Part shown: positions 18,058 through 28,679 of the stretch, one piece after another
How the letters are laid out: the number at the start of each line of letters is the position of its first letter
How positions within the stretch are numbered: the first letter of the stretch is position 1
Assembly (NCBI RefSeq): GCF_029360805.1
Contig: NZ_JARKNC010000002.1
Location: 165,978-229,977, forward strand
Origin: Daejeonella sp. JGW-45
GTDB taxonomy: Bacteria; Bacteroidota; Bacteroidia; Sphingobacteriales; Sphingobacteriaceae
Length of the DNA stretch: 64,000 nt
Reading direction: 5' to 3'
Translations under genes and position numbers: made by a program
Notes under the pieces: model-generated
Database searches by the model: none
What the model saw: only the letters and a program-made list of their open reading frames with translations
Told to the model about the DNA's origin: nothing

Positions 18058-20166
18058 ATGAATATTCACACCGGAAAATCACAGGAAAATGCGAGCCGGG
18101 CTGTTGCAAACACGTTCCATGGGCAGGCCGGGCAGGCTGAATCCGCTACTCAGCTGGGAGACGTCAAACAAAGTGAACTTCAGGAAATAGCAAATCAAAG
18201 TCCCCGGGTGCGGCAATTGAGAGCTTACCAGGAAATGGCCGATAACCGCCAGCGGGCAAAACAAGCAGAACCGGCCGACAATTCTCCGGCTCCTGTATCG
18301 CCACAGGTGCAGAGAAAAGAAAATAAAACAGGTTTGCCTGATACGCTCAAATCAGGCATTGAAAATCTGTCCGGATACTCCATGGACGACGTCACCGTGC
18401 ATTTTAATTCCAGTAAGCCTGCCCAGCTGCAGGCTCTCGCCTATGCACAGGGAACCGATATTCATGTCGCACCCGGACAGGAGAAACATCTCCCGCACGA
18501 GGCCTGGCATGTAGTACAGCAAAAGCAGGGAAGAGTGAAACCCACGGTACAAACAAAGGGGGTACCTGTAAATAGTGATGCCGGGCTGGAGAAAGAGGCA
18601 GATGAGATGGGGGCAAAAGCGTTTCAGCTCTCGTCCGTGCGTAAGGATGGCCCGGAAAGCAGGCCTGTAAAAATAAGCAGCGGCGCTTTTTCAGGTGCTC
18701 AAATGCAAACTGTTCAGCGTGTATCCGGCCAGGTGACCCAGGACGAGGGGGACGACGAAGTATACCTGTACAGCGAAGTGATCAATGAGAGCTTCGGGCT
18801 TCCCCCGGGCCAGGGAGTTGCCGTTGGGGATATTGTAAGTTTTGACCTGGACGAGTCAGGCAATTCAGCGGAAGCCGGCACGGTTAACGGAATAGCCCCG
18901 CCCGGGCTGAATAGAAACGCTGTAGAAAACGAAGTTGGCAACTGGGGCGATGTTACCTGGAAAACCAATTGGTCACTGAACAGGCCTGCTGTTGCTTCGG
19001 GATGGGTGATCCAGGATGTTATTGCTGAAGAGCATAATGAGTCCCCTACGGGCGAAGAGCGTGAGGAAAGCTGTGTCTACCAGGAAGCCTGGAAATTGAA
19101 TGCCGGGGACACTCTTACGGAAGGGTTTATCCAGGATACGATTGAACAAAACCGGCAAATTCAGGAGGCGCTGAATTCCGGCGCTGACGAAGCAGAAATT
19201 GATGAAGATCCTTATGATGATGATACAGGCCCGACTCTTGACGAGCATAATTATGAAGGGAGTTACCTGTTCCGGGGCTCCGCCCGTTTTTACGAGGGCT
19301 TCCGTTTACCCGGATCCTTTATTGTCAATAACGATGCCACCTGGGCAGGGCCCCTGCATTCGCGGCTTGGCAGTTCGCATGATGATCTCGCCGATGGACG
19401 GGCCAGTGCGCCAAATGACATGACATTGCAATTTGAATGGTCGCCATATACCGAAGACGGTCTGACCCAGGTAACCCAGTTGATGAGCGAGGAGGAGGAG
19501 CGCCCCGAAGCGGCTGAAACTGCCGGATTAATGGCACCTCCGGCTTCCGGGCCAGACGTAGTGCAGCGTGTGGCAATTAAAGGAGAAGTTCAGTCCCTCC
19601 CACCCCTGCCCCCTGTCCAGATGGTTCGCGGCGAGGTAGTACTGTCGACCATCCCGGACGATGACGAAGTATATATTTATTCGGAAGAGATAGATGAAAG
19701 CTTTGCGATTCCCGTGGGTGTGAATCTCAGCATAGGAGATCAGATTAATTTTGAATTAGAAGGCGACAAAGTAATTGCAGAAAGTATCGAAGTTATCGGA
19801 GAAGAAGTTGTCTATGGCTTGCCTTTATTAGAAGCAACATTTGGCGGTGCCTTCAAAGACACGGTTGGAGGCGCCCAGCGAAGTTCTGAGGATTTACCGG
19901 CATGCGATGGCGTTGTGGCCCACCTCTCGATAGTAGTCGCAGATCCCACGCAAATGCATCTGTCATTCTACCCGGCAGACGATGCAGATTACCTGCGAAA
20001 AATACTTGATGTCAGGTTTACCTGGAATACCGAAACAAAAACATTCGGAGCATCGGGCGTTGTCAGGGGGATCTGGAAACCATTCAAGGACAAATACGGA
20101 CTGATGACCACCTGGGCAGAAGAAAGAAAAGCGGGACTGCAGTCACGGTTGAGGGATGCGCTGTAA
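18058..20166 (+). CDS. DUF4157 (eCIS core domain) protein, putative toxin/effector
   Basis: 702 residues. Residues about 92-165 match the eCIS core domain: [35 protein letters not shown] and [22 protein letters not shown] (147-151) is an HExxH-type zinc-site motif. The domain is typical of cargo associated with extracellular contractile injection systems. Downstream, two copies of a module of about 60 residues (219-279 and 520-580) share [18 protein letters not shown], a D/N-ESF segment and a GD-I-x-F motif. The segments at about 310-470 and 590-702 are unassigned and could hold the effector activity. No injection-system structural genes are in the window. There is no classical signal peptide. 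Confidence 0.8.
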   Translation: MNIHTGKSQENASRAVANTFHGQAGQAESATQLGDVKQSELQEIANQSPRVRQLRAYQEMADNRQRAKQAEPADNSPAPVSPQVQRKENKTGLPDTLKSGIENLSGYSMDDVTVHFNSSKPAQLQALAYAQGTDIHVAPGQEKHLPHEAWHVVQQKQGRVKPTVQTKGVPVNSDAGLEKEADEMGAKAFQLSSVRKDGPESRPVKISSGAFSGAQMQTVQRVSGQVTQDEGDDEVYLYSEVINESFGLPPGQGVAVGDIVSFDLDESGNSAEAGTVNGIAPPGLNRNAVENEVGNWGDVTWKTNWSLNRPAVASGWVIQDVIAEEHNESPTGEEREESCVYQEAWKLNAGDTLTEGFIQDTIEQNRQIQEALNSGADEAEIDEDPYDDDTGPTLDEHNYEGSYLFRGSARFYEGFRLPGSFIVNNDATWAGPLHSRLGSSHDDLADGRASAPNDMTLQFEWSPYTEDGLTQVTQLMSEEEERPEAAETAGLMAPPASGPDVVQRVAIKGEVQSLPPLPPVQMVRGEVVLSTIPDDDEVYIYSEEIDESFAIPVGVNLSIGDQINFELEGDKVIAESIEVIGEEVVYGLPLLEATFGGAFKDTVGGAQRSSEDLPACDGVVAHLSIVVADPTQMHLSFYPADDADYLRKILDVRFTWNTETKTFGASGVVRGIWKPFKDKYGLMTTWAEERKAGLQSRLRDAL

Positions 20167-20837
20167 CGACCCCAATTTCAGAACTCATCTGTTCAGTGCA
20201 CAGGATTACTATGCTATTTGCCCTGTCGTTCCAGAAACTCCTGCAGGTATCCGCTCTTTCGGGTTGTGCTACCTCTTTCCGAAATAGCGTTTGGATGTAA
20301 TGATTTTTCCGCATAAATCCAACAACCTGAGCTTGTAAATTATAACCTCAGGTTATAGGTATCTCCATTTCTGCTGTCCACTTTTACTCTGGGCTTTCTA
20401 TTACCCTTTAGTGTTTTTCTTTGGAATTAGGGGTTAGGTATTAGGACACCGGTGCATATGTACCAAATAGGATTAAACTAGATGTGATGAATCTAAACAA
20501 GACATACGATTATTTATCAGCAGTGATCGAACCCGGTCCGGGTTGGGTGCTGCTGTTTGCTATGTCCTTGTTTGGTACGTTCAAAGTTTTCTCTTTGATT
20601 CTTCTCCAATTTATTGTCCAAAAGATATCCATCACGTTCGTGGTGATTGAACCAATTATTTATCGGAAAAAGTTTACCGTGTTCCAGCGCGGGGCTGTGA
20701 ACTGCTTATAATGAAAAAGGCCACCCTTAACGAATGACCTCTTTCCGGGAATGCCCACCTAAGCCGGCACAACCATTTTTGCATTCTAAATATAAAGTTT
20801 TTGGAGCCCTTTTTTGATAAATAAAAAGTTCAAAACC
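20167..20837. other. Intergenic region with no supported gene
   Basis: I see no gene with family features. A 75-codon reading frame at 20484-20711 is hydrophobic in its middle but has no further support. The rest is unremarkable. Confidence 0.5.
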
Positions 20838-21164
20838 ATGAAAAATCTAAGAATAAATTTATTGTTAATAGTCGCATTACTGGTTACTGCGGCTACTGTT
20901 AGTGCGTTTAGCTTAGTTAACCGTAAAGCGCCGATTGCAAAGCCACGCCTGACTTCTACCTGGACATTCGTTGGTACGACTGGTCAAATTTTGACAGCAA
21001 GCGAATGGGAAAAACGCTCACCGGGTGGATCTGAATGTGGCGAAATTGGTGATTTACCTTGTTCGATTAGTGTAGAAGCGGATGATGAAACCGCCCTTGC
21101 AGCGTATTTTGTCGGCAAAAGTGAGCAGAATATTCTTGATATGAGTCCGTCAAGAAGACCTTAA
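20838..21164 (+). CDS. Small secreted protein (DUF6520-like)
   Basis: 108 residues from the ATG at 20838. A signal peptide (MKNLRINLLLIVALLVTAAT...SAF) is followed by a short domain with WTFVGTTGQILTASEW, two Cys (SECGEIGDLPC) and an acidic tail. The layout resembles small Bacteroidota proteins of the DUF6520 type, often encoded near SusCD/redoxin clusters. The two Cys could form one disulfide. It is convergent with the susD gene at 21219, with a terminator between them. Confidence 0.65.
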   Translation: MKNLRINLLLIVALLVTAATVSAFSLVNRKAPIAKPRLTSTWTFVGTTGQILTASEWEKRSPGGSECGEIGDLPCSISVEADDETALAAYFVGKSEQNILDMSPSRRP

Positions 21165-21171
21165 TCCGAAT

Positions 21172-21204
21172 ATCAAGAGAGAAGCGGAACACTTCTCTCT
21201 TGAT
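21172..21204. terminator. Bidirectional terminator between convergent genes
   Basis: Perfect 13-bp inverted repeat: ATCAAGAGAGAAG (21172-21184), a 7-nt loop, then CTTCTCTCTTGAT (21192-21204). It sits between the stop codons of the small secreted protein and the convergent susD. Confidence 0.8.
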
Positions 21205-21218
21205 CTGTGCTCCTGCTC

Positions 21219-22568
21219 TCACCGGTAATTCTGGGTCATTCCGGATAAAGCAATCACATCGTCGGGTATGGGCAATGCGTATCTCAGGTCATTGGGAAGC
21301 AAGGTATAAGTAATACCATTGGCTTTTCTTGTCAGGGTAATGTTTGCCCCCTCTTTATTAAACCGCTTTAAGTCGGCCCAACGCAAGCCGCGCATGAGTA
21401 GTTCCTTTCTTCGTTCGGCTAATATGAGCTCTAGTGCTTTTTGCGGGTTTGGTGCACTTAAATTCAGGAAAGTACCTGCTTTCCATCTTTTGACTAACAG
21501 CGTGTTTAAATCAGACATTGCCGCAGATGTATTTCCTTTCCGGGCATTGGATTCTGCACGTATCAGGAACATTTCATCGGTTGTTAATCCTCCGTAAAAT
21601 GCTGCACTTCCGCCGTAACCACCCTTGAAGGAAATTGTCTCATCGGTGTTTTTTTTAAACAGGATAGTTTTTCTCAAGTCATTGTTTTCATATTGCGCAT
21701 ACAATTCAGGCACTATCCGGGCACTAAGTACCATTGAGGGGCTATTGAGAAGCCGTTCAAGAATAATTTCAGCATTAAACCGGGCAACTGGTGCTGCCGC
21801 AGCTGCGTTAAGCTTATTATAATCCATCAGCGTACTATAAAGCTGCAGGCATGAATCGGCATACGCCCCTGCCCGCTCGTAATTACGCATGTTCAGGTAC
21901 ATGCGGGCCATCAATCCATAAGCCGCTGCGCGCGAGGGCCTGACTACATGGAGTGCTTTTACAGGCAGCATTGGAATAGCCTGTTTCAGATCATTCTCTA
22001 TCTGCAAATATGTTTCCTGTAAGCTGCCCCGCTCCGACTCCTCGTTAAAATCTGTATTCAAACGCAGAGGGATTCCCAGGTCGGTTGCAGCACTCACAGG
22101 GTCATAGGCTAATGCCCAGATCTGCGCTGCATCGTGATAGGCAAAAGCCCGGAAGAACAGAGCCTGTCCTTTTAAATGCCGTGCGTCCGGATCGGTAGAT
22201 GGATGACTCTCAAGTCCTTCAAGAACCGCGTTGGCAACATACACTGACTTGAACAGATAACTCCAGTCGTTACTGCTGCTGCCAGGGGCAAACAAATGGT
22301 CTTTTTCCCAGACGTACATGCGGCGCAGACCTTCCTGGCTGATGCTGTTAAGATTCGCATCACTGAGATAATAGTTATCTGCACTGATCTCACCAGAAGA
22401 GGGCATACTGTGATTCAGCGTGCCGTAGTTATCCAGCATCGATTGCAGGTCGGTCAGGGTTACGGGCACCGCCAGCTTCTTATCTGCCTTTTCGTCCAGG
22501 AATTTTTCACAACTGCTGAACAGCACGGCAAAAAATGCCATCCAACTTAAAAAGATATATTTTTTCAT
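21219..22568 (-). CDS. SusD/RagB-like lipoprotein
   Basis: 449 residues. The signal ends LFSSC, followed by EKFLDEKADKKL. SusD features include the TPR-like region (ARHLKGQALFFRAFAYHDAAQIW) and the conserved C-terminal block KALELILAERRKELLMRGLRWADLKRF, with ALPIPDD near the end. It partners the frameshifted SusC 10 bp upstream. With a redoxin in the same operon and no glycan enzymes, the ligand may not be a polysaccharide. Confidence 0.9.
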   Translation of the reverse strand: MKKYIFLSWMAFFAVLFSSCEKFLDEKADKKLAVPVTLTDLQSMLDNYGTLNHSMPSSGEISADNYYLSDANLNSISQEGLRRMYVWEKDHLFAPGSSSNDWSYLFKSVYVANAVLEGLESHPSTDPDARHLKGQALFFRAFAYHDAAQIWALAYDPVSAATDLGIPLRLNTDFNEESERGSLQETYLQIENDLKQAIPMLPVKALHVVRPSRAAAYGLMARMYLNMRNYERAGAYADSCLQLYSTLMDYNKLNAAAAAPVARFNAEIILERLLNSPSMVLSARIVPELYAQYENNDLRKTILFKKNTDETISFKGGYGGSAAFYGGLTTDEMFLIRAESNARKGNTSAAMSDLNTLLVKRWKAGTFLNLSAPNPQKALELILAERRKELLMRGLRWADLKRFNKEGANITLTRKANGITYTLLPNDLRYALPIPDDVIALSGMTQNYR

Positions 22569-22578
22569 GATCGTAGGT

Positions 22579-25500
22579 TTAAAGATTAGTTCGAAGTCCG
22601 AAAGTCAGCGTCTTTGCCGGCAATAACGTAAAGGTGTCGTTCCCATATTCGGGATCAATACCCGATTTATTGGCCGTCCACAATACCCCCAGGTTATTTA
22701 TATTCAAAAACAGATTGAGATTTTTTACAGGCAGCGATTTCCATTGACTTTTGTTCAGCGCGTACCCCAGGTTCAGGTATTGAAAACGTACGTGATCCGC
22801 TTTTTCAACAAGCACTTCCGAATTCCCGTAAAAGTTATCCCGAAGGGAACTAAGGGGATAAGTCATCGAAGGCACCGTAGTTCGTGATTCATCGCCCGGT
22901 GTCTGCCATCGTACATTGAAATCAGCATGACCTTTATTATTATTAAAGAGTGTAAAGTATTGGATAGAAGATCTCCTGAAATAGTGTCCCGCTTTGAACG
23001 TGAGACGGGCGCTGAGGGAAATATTATTCCAGGTCCAAGTATTGCCTACCGAACCAAACCAACGCGGAAGTGCCGGCCCGTGATAGTTCAGGTGTTCTAT
23101 CAGCGTTGAATTGCCGGTAAGCCTTGTGTAGTCTTTTGTGCGAGTTCCATCCACATAGCCCATCGGGTCACCGGTGGTTGGATCCAGGCCCGCCCAACGA
23201 TAAGAGAATATAGAGAACACGGGTTTCCCTTCTATACCAGCAATCCTGGGCACGGCTCCGACAAAGTTACTACCTACCCTGTTAGCCAGGTAATAGGCGG
23301 TAACTTCGTCCCGGTTATAACTCAGGTTCAGATGACTGGACCACTTAAATTTCGAATCGACGTTCAGACTATTCAAAGTTAGGTCCGCTCCGCTACCCTT
23401 CATAGACGCTACATTCCTGATCACGCTATTTATCCCCGAAGTATAATCAAGCGAGGAATTGCCAAACAGGTTACTCCCTTTCTTGGTATAATATTCCAGG
23501 CTCCCGGTCAGCCGGTTATTTACCGCCATAAAATCCAGCCCGATATTCACCATGCGGGAGGTCTCCCAGGTCAGCGAGGGGTTTGCATAGTTGTTAAACC
23601 GGGAGTACGGGCTTAAGGTGTATGGAGAAATGCCGGAGACAAATTCGATCGTGGTTAGCGCTGACTTCTGAGGGTCAATATTACCGCTGAATCCATAGCT
23701 TGCCCGCAGCTTAAGGTACGGCAGCCTGTCCCATTTATAGAACTCTTCCCGGGATATCGCCCAGCTCAGCCCTGCCGACCACAGTGGATTCCATTTATCG
23801 TTTGTCTTGAGGCCAAACAGGTTAGAAGCATCTTTCCGGGCGCTAAGCGATACTGTGTACCTGTCCTGCCAGGTATAAGCCCCGTTACCGTAAAAGGATA
23901 CGAAATTGTTGACGGTTTCGTTCATACCGGAAAGGTCAGGTATCAGGTCACTGCTGCCGGTAATAAAATGCGGATAAGGATTGGTAAAATCTACATTTCC
24001 CCGGGTCAGAATATTCTGGTTATACCCGTAAACCCGCTGAACATTCGCGTTATTTTGTGCGTGACGGATTTCCGATCCGGCCAGCAGAGTAAGCGCATGC
24101 GCTTTCCAGTTCCGGTCATACGTAAACTGCCCCCTTACCTGATGGGCATCCAGCAAAGCATTTTTGGTATCCAGCACCGATCCTCTAGGAACCTTGTAGG
24201 TTATGGCACCCGTTGAGGGATTGATCTGGGTGTATAAATTCACCATCTCTCTGGCAAAATAGCTTTCCTCGTCCTGCAAATTTCTCCCTTCTGTTTGCTG
24301 CCGGTTATACTGGTACTTCAGATCGGCATTAAATCCATCAAACAGTTTATAGTTTATACCCAGGTTGGCGATCACATCCTGCAGGTTAATGATGTTGGTG
24401 TTATGCTTATAGTCCTCCAGCGGATAATATTTCCAATCAAGAAGCTTACCGGCGCCGGCGGTTTCTATGTAACTCTGGCGATAGGTTTTAGCAAGGGCCA
24501 GGGAATTACCTTGTTCATCAGCCAGGCTGGCATAGGGATGAACAGCTCCTCCTGCTTTAAAACTCATGCTGCTGAATGAGGGCTTGCCGCTGCCAGTGTT
24601 GCTCCTGGTAAAGTAAATACCGGTAGTGATCTGAAGGTCCTTCAGTGGTTTTAGGTTGTGATGGAACCTGAGATTCGTGCGCTTGTATGTTTCATCCAGG
24701 GAGCTTGAATTATTGTCGAACCCGGCAGAAAGAGCCCATGCCATCATATTGCTTCCTCCACGTAAACTGAGTGCATATTGCTGGCTGACCGAATTCCCAT
24801 AGATATAGCGGTCAAAATCAGCCCTGACGTCTTCGCTGCGGAGGCTGTTGATCTCTTTTTCTACCTCGGCGGGACTTTTAGTTCCGGCGCTGCGCTGGAT
24901 AAGAAGCTCTATCACAGGTGAGAGGAATGGCCTGCCCGTAGAGTTTATCTGACTATTATAAAAGCCTTTACCGTAGAGCATCATTTCTACATCGATGTAA
25001 TCCGAAGAAGATATCTGGCGAAAGCTGTACACGTCAGGCTTTTCGCCCAGCGTTACATTGGAATTAAACTCAGCACAAGCGGCTGATTTAACTTACCGCG
25101 TTTGGTAGTGATTACGATAACGCCGTTTCCTGCGCGTGTTCCCCATATTGAGGCAGCGGCTGCATCTTTAAGAATGGTGATATTCTCGACATCATTCGGA
25201 TTGATATTATTAATATCGCCGTCATAAGGAAAATTGTCGACCACCACCAGCGGAGCTTTGGGTCCCTGAATGGTGCTCAGGCCGCGTATCATCAGCTGCC
25301 CGCCGGGATTTGTTGCCCGGTCGACCGATACACTGCCTGCTACCGCCTCCAGTCTGCTGAGGATATCCGTACTTACCTGCTCATTAAAAAGTTTATTGCC
25401 TACCTGCGCGAACGAACCTGTTGAGCGTTCACGAGGTATTTCCTGGTAGCCGGTAGATACGGTCACTTCGCTAAGCATGCCAGTGCGGTCGGAAAGGTAG

Positions 25501-25778
25501 ATGATAAGGGGATTGTTCAGTGGCAGCCTGAGTTCAAGCTCCCTGTCATCATAACCCACAAAGCTGACCAGCAGGGTTAGTTCTTTGGCTGCGCCGGCAT
25601 TCAGCTCAAAAGTGCCCTGTTCCCCAGCTGATACGCTGGCTGTACTGTTCTTTATCCGGACGGTCGCACCGGCCAGCGGTGCACTGTTCTCCGCACTAAG
25701 GACGGTGCCCCTCACCCGGTTCTGGGCATGAGCTGATAAACCGGCAAGTATTATTAGTATGATATAGATCCATTTCAT
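22579..25778 (-). pseudogene. SusC-like TonB-dependent receptor interrupted by a frameshift
   Basis: Two frames together make one SusC. 25778-25053 encodes the signal peptide, the carboxypeptidase-like domain (VRGTVLSAENSAPLAGATV), a TonB box (SEVTVSTGYQEI) and the plug, up to NGVIVITTKRGKLNQPLV. The barrel continues in another frame (EFNSNVTLGEKPDVYSFRQ) and is open to 22579. The switch lies in a short T run near 25063-25070 on the minus strand, where one extra base would restore a receptor of about 1066 residues. There is no STN domain, so no sigma signalling is expected. It could be a real inactivation or a sequencing error. Confidence 0.88.
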
Positions 25779-25810
25779 ATTTTCTTGGTTAAGGTGTATC
25801 CCTGTGAACT

Positions 25811-27088
25811 TTATTTTTCTTTGATGATCATCATCAGCAGTTCTTCTTCCGAATCTCGCAGGACAAGACCATACCGGGCTAGTTCAGCATTGAGGAGAGG
25901 AAGGTTATTCCAGGCCGGCCTGATCTTCATATCCATCTTGCCGGAATAGCCGGTCCGATCAAGCACCGGCACTTTCATCCCCAGCTCCCCATTCATCCGT
26001 ATGATCAGATCAATTAAGCCGGTATTGCTAAATACCATGGTGTCGTCGACCTTTTTAACCGAAGGACTTTGCCCGGTAGTGGTGAGTAGGCCATTTTTGG
26101 ATCTCTCCAGCAGCAGACATTTCACGCGTCGCTTTTCAATCTGCATGGTAAAGTCAGTATAGCGGTTGAGATCTTCCAGCGCATACTTGTAGAGTCGTGC
26201 AGTATCGTGCAGCGGTACGAGCAGCTCATAAGAGTATAGGTTAGCATTCCGCCACGCAGGGCTTTTGGCACGATCCGCCGTGTAGTAAAGGCGGGCACTG
26301 TCCCTGGTTTCTACAATAACCCGGTTGGAGACAAAGCTCTCTCCCATTTCAGAAAATAACTTACTGGCGATATGATTATAAAACCAGAGCAGGGTGCTGT
26401 TAGTACTCATCCAGCTGTAAACGCTTCCGTTCTCCTTGCGGTAGCGGTTGCTGCTTCCCAAGCCTTCTGTAAAACCCTTAAGGAAGATCGAATAATGTTC
26501 CAGGCGATCTGCAGGAGCTTTGTCCGAAAGATAAAGCGGCATTTCCAGGTTGATGTCAGTTTTCGTCACTAATCTAACATCCGAATTCAGCATCGCCCGG
26601 ATCGATTCTTTGCTTACCTCGTAGCTGCTGGTAATCGCCTTCACCTTCCCATCCGCAATCCACACATAATGCGGCAATAGCTTGTAAGGAAACAATTGTT
26701 TCAGGCTCTGGTCACCATCTACTCGTGGCAGAGTGAACGCCTTCCCGGTCGAAGCTTTACGTTTAGTAAAAAAAGCTTCGTTCTTTTCACTGCCATCAGA
26801 ACTCACCAGCAGCACCTGCAGCTTGTCTTTAAACTCCGCCTGGAGCGATTCCATTTTCGGGAAGCTCTGGATACATGCTCCGCACCAGGTAGCCCAGAAA
26901 TCCAGGATGAGGAGCTTGCCGTTAAAATCGGAAAGCTTTGCACTGCTTGTTTTATAGTTTAGAATATTATTTATAGTTAGATCGGGTACTTTATCCCCTA
27001 TCTTGAGAGCTGCCGTTTGGCCATACACGACACTGCTTAAAAAAAAGCAAAGCGTGGCCACAGCGATTAATTGTATCGTTTTTTTCAT
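25811..27088 (-). CDS. TlpA-like thioredoxin with DUF3738-like C-terminal domain
   Basis: 425 residues. A signal peptide (to about residue 23, VVYGQ) is followed by a thioredoxin fold with the motif FWATWCGACIQSFPKM and a LLPHYVWI cis-Pro region. The middle region (about 170-330) is unassigned. The C-terminus (MKVPVLDRTGYSGKMDM to ARYGLVLR...MIIKEK) resembles DUF3738. It is the first gene of the operon and lies 32 bp upstream of susC. TlpA-type proteins work in periplasmic disulfide exchange. Linkage to SusCD suggests reduction or processing of an imported ligand, which is inference. Confidence 0.8.
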   Translation of the reverse strand: MKKTIQLIAVATLCFFLSSVVYGQTAALKIGDKVPDLTINNILNYKTSSAKLSDFNGKLLILDFWATWCGACIQSFPKMESLQAEFKDKLQVLLVSSDGSEKNEAFFTKRKASTGKAFTLPRVDGDQSLKQLFPYKLLPHYVWIADGKVKAITSSYEVSKESIRAMLNSDVRLVTKTDINLEMPLYLSDKAPADRLEHYSIFLKGFTEGLGSSNRYRKENGSVYSWMSTNSTLLWFYNHIASKLFSEMGESFVSNRVIVETRDSARLYYTADRAKSPAWRNANLYSYELLVPLHDTARLYKYALEDLNRYTDFTMQIEKRRVKCLLLERSKNGLLTTTGQSPSVKKVDDTMVFSNTGLIDLIIRMNGELGMKVPVLDRTGYSGKMDMKIRPAWNNLPLLNAELARYGLVLRDSEEELLMMIIKEK

Positions 27089-27126
27089 TTAGATTTTGTT
27101 AAATTGATTCCGAAAAATTGAAGAAA

Positions 27127-27186
27127 AAACGGCAGCCCTGGACTGATCTAACCAATTAACCATATTCAAAAAATCGGCTGCCGTTT
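27127..27186 (-). terminator. Terminator after the 27200-27553 gene
   Basis: An 11-bp inverted repeat, AAACGGCAGCC (27127-27137) and GGCTGCCGTTT (27176-27186), is followed on the minus strand by a T run. It separates the small minus-strand gene from the TlpA operon. Confidence 0.65.
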
Positions 27187-27199
27187 AAAGCGGTAGAGC

Positions 27200-27553
27200 T
27201 TATTCAGGATGTCGTTTTAGGGAAGCGTACAAACGGTTACTGGAATCTGACAGTAAAACTTCTCTCGCCTCATGCTGGCCACCTTCTGCAACAAGTTGCT
27301 TTCCCAATTCATACAACACAGGCAGAATATCTTCGATTGCTTCGAAATCGCCGAGAAATTCTTCACCGGGGACATTTTCCAGGAATTGGTAATCGTTGAC
27401 AAAAAAGCTTTCAAAGGAATCGCGGAGATCCTCATCGCCTTTAAAAAGCGGGGCCCCGGAGCAAAAATCAGTTAGCTGGTCAAAGGATAGCAACGGGAAG
27501 CTGCTCACCTCTTTATCCCTGTTATCTTTTGCCTTATTATTTTTAGATGCCAT
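27200..27553 (-). CDS. Hypothetical acidic protein
   Basis: 117 residues from the ATG at 27553 (MASKNNKAKDNRDKE); the longer frame to 27601 is less likely. There is a basic, disordered start, then an acidic alpha-helical part (FVNDYQFLENVPGEEFLGDFEAIEDILPVLYELGKQL). No signal peptide or membrane span. Not recognised. It is divergent from the HTH-like gene at 27748 across an AT-rich control region. Confidence 0.6.
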   Translation of the reverse strand: MASKNNKAKDNRDKEVSSFPLLSFDQLTDFCSGAPLFKGDEDLRDSFESFFVNDYQFLENVPGEEFLGDFEAIEDILPVLYELGKQLVAEGGQHEAREVLLSDSSNRLYASLKRHPE

Positions 27554-27747
27554 CCTGATTGTTAAAGATTTTAATAACCGGCACAGATACAAATTGCACA
27601 ACCGAAACGGTTAATTCAAGAAATTGAGAAGCGCTACCATATCTGTATATACAATAATATATAATATTATACAATATAACAACTAAATTGTTATAAATAC
27701 TAGATATCGTTATCAATTATATTGTATTTCAATCTAAAGAAGTATAA
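27554..27747. promoter_or_regulatory. AT-rich divergent control region
   Basis: The stretch is strongly AT-rich. TATACAAT occurs at 27648-27655 and again at 27668-27675, exactly 20 bp apart (two DNA turns), and a related inverted box ATTGTATT lies at 27721-27728. Candidate operator for the regulator that starts at 27748. Confidence 0.5.
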
Positions 27748-28140
27748 TTGAAGAAATCTCTGCATAGTTTGTCACGGGGTGAAGTACTCCACCAGGTAGC
27801 AAAATCAAGTCCTTTGAGTTTAAAGGAAATCATAAAGAAAGCAGGTTACAAGTACCCTACATTTTATGTTCATATTAAAAAAGCTGACCTTCCTTATGAA
27901 ACCCTCGCCAGATACGGTAAGGCTCTTAATCATGACTTCACGAATGAATTCCCCGAAATGGCTGATTATATTCTGAATGATGATCGCAACCTCTACAATA
28001 ATCAACTGAGCTATGATGAGTTGCTTAAGGACCGGGACAAATGGCTTTCTAAATACCAGGAGCAGACTGAGCGGTATCAAAGGCTATCGGATAAGTATAA
28101 TAAGTTATTGGAGGAGAAGTTGGGGTTGAAGGGGGAGTGA
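27748..28140 (+). CDS. Small HTH-type regulator with C-terminal coiled coil
   Basis: 130 residues. The first half looks like a DNA-binding fold (GEVLHQVAKSSPLSLKEIIKKAGYKYPTFYVHIKKADLPYETLARYGKAL), and the C-terminus (LLKDRDKWLSKYQEQTERYQRLSDKYNKLLEEK) is a clear coiled coil. The start is a TTG at 27748 with AAAGAAG upstream; no good ATG exists. It resembles small regulators seen in phage and plasmid regions of Bacteroidota. It is divergent from the hypothetical gene at 27200-27553. Confidence 0.65.
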   Translation: MKKSLHSLSRGEVLHQVAKSSPLSLKEIIKKAGYKYPTFYVHIKKADLPYETLARYGKALNHDFTNEFPEMADYILNDDRNLYNNQLSYDELLKDRDKWLSKYQEQTERYQRLSDKYNKLLEEKLGLKGE

Positions 28141-28182
28141 TAACGGGCGGGTGAAAAAGCTCTTGATACTTGCGTGACTAAT

Positions 28183-28340
28183 TTAGGAGGTATTCCTCCC
28201 ACCTCCGGGTTCTTTTTCTGTAATGCCTTTTTCGATCAAGTTTTGTATGTCTCTTATACTGTATCCGGGAAGCTTTTGGGCATTCTGGCCCATTTAGTTG
28301 CTCTTACTTCCGAGGCGATATTTTCAACCACACGATTCCG
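28183..28340 (-). pseudogene. Fic protein C-terminal remnant (copy A)
   Basis: Minus-strand translation gives NRVVENIASEVRATKWARM, then, after one missing base in the DTALRD codons, IQNLIEKGITEKEPGGGRN and a stop. This is the winged-helix-like C-terminus of DUF4172-type Fic proteins, ending in the usual GGGR-N/S-T. No Fic core is attached. It is about 120 bp closely similar to copy B at 32584-32713. Confidence 0.75.
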
Positions 28341-28433
28341 CTACAGTTTTAAGCTTTAAGTTCATTTCTGTTGTTATCTCTAAGGAAACAAAGTTATCAC
28401 GTCGCCGGAACCGGGAGTTTCTCCGAATAGTGC

Positions 28434-28679
28434 TTACAATTCAATCAGCATAATTGCCTGGCCGTCTTTGATGATGGCATAGTTCACCTTCTCCTCTTTC
28501 TTAATGCCGAGATCTGCAACAAATTCAGGGCTTACTTCAAAGGGATTGAACATATCATATCCGGGAAGTTGAATAAAATGCATGATCAAGGTATTCTTGG
28601 TAGCTTCCTCAGTTTGAATCTGAGAGCATAGTTTTTCAACCCTGGAGGAGAATTGGAGGACTGAATCTTTGAATTCCAT
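28434..28679 (-). pseudogene. Type I restriction enzyme HsdR-like N-terminal fragment
   Basis: 81 residues from the ATG at 28679. The motif series QIQTEEATKNTLIMHFIQ, GYDMFNPFEVSPEF and DLGIKKEEKVNYAIIKDGQ matches the N-terminal domain of HsdR-like or predicted type I restriction endonuclease/methylase proteins, which normally run several hundred residues. Here it stops right after IMLIEL. The catalytic part (PD-ExK, helicase) is absent. It could also be a stand-alone remnant still expressed. Confidence 0.75.

Noticed and set aside
20484-20711. 75-codon reading frame (plus strand)
   Set aside because: Only a generic hydrophobic stretch; no start context, neighbour or family support.
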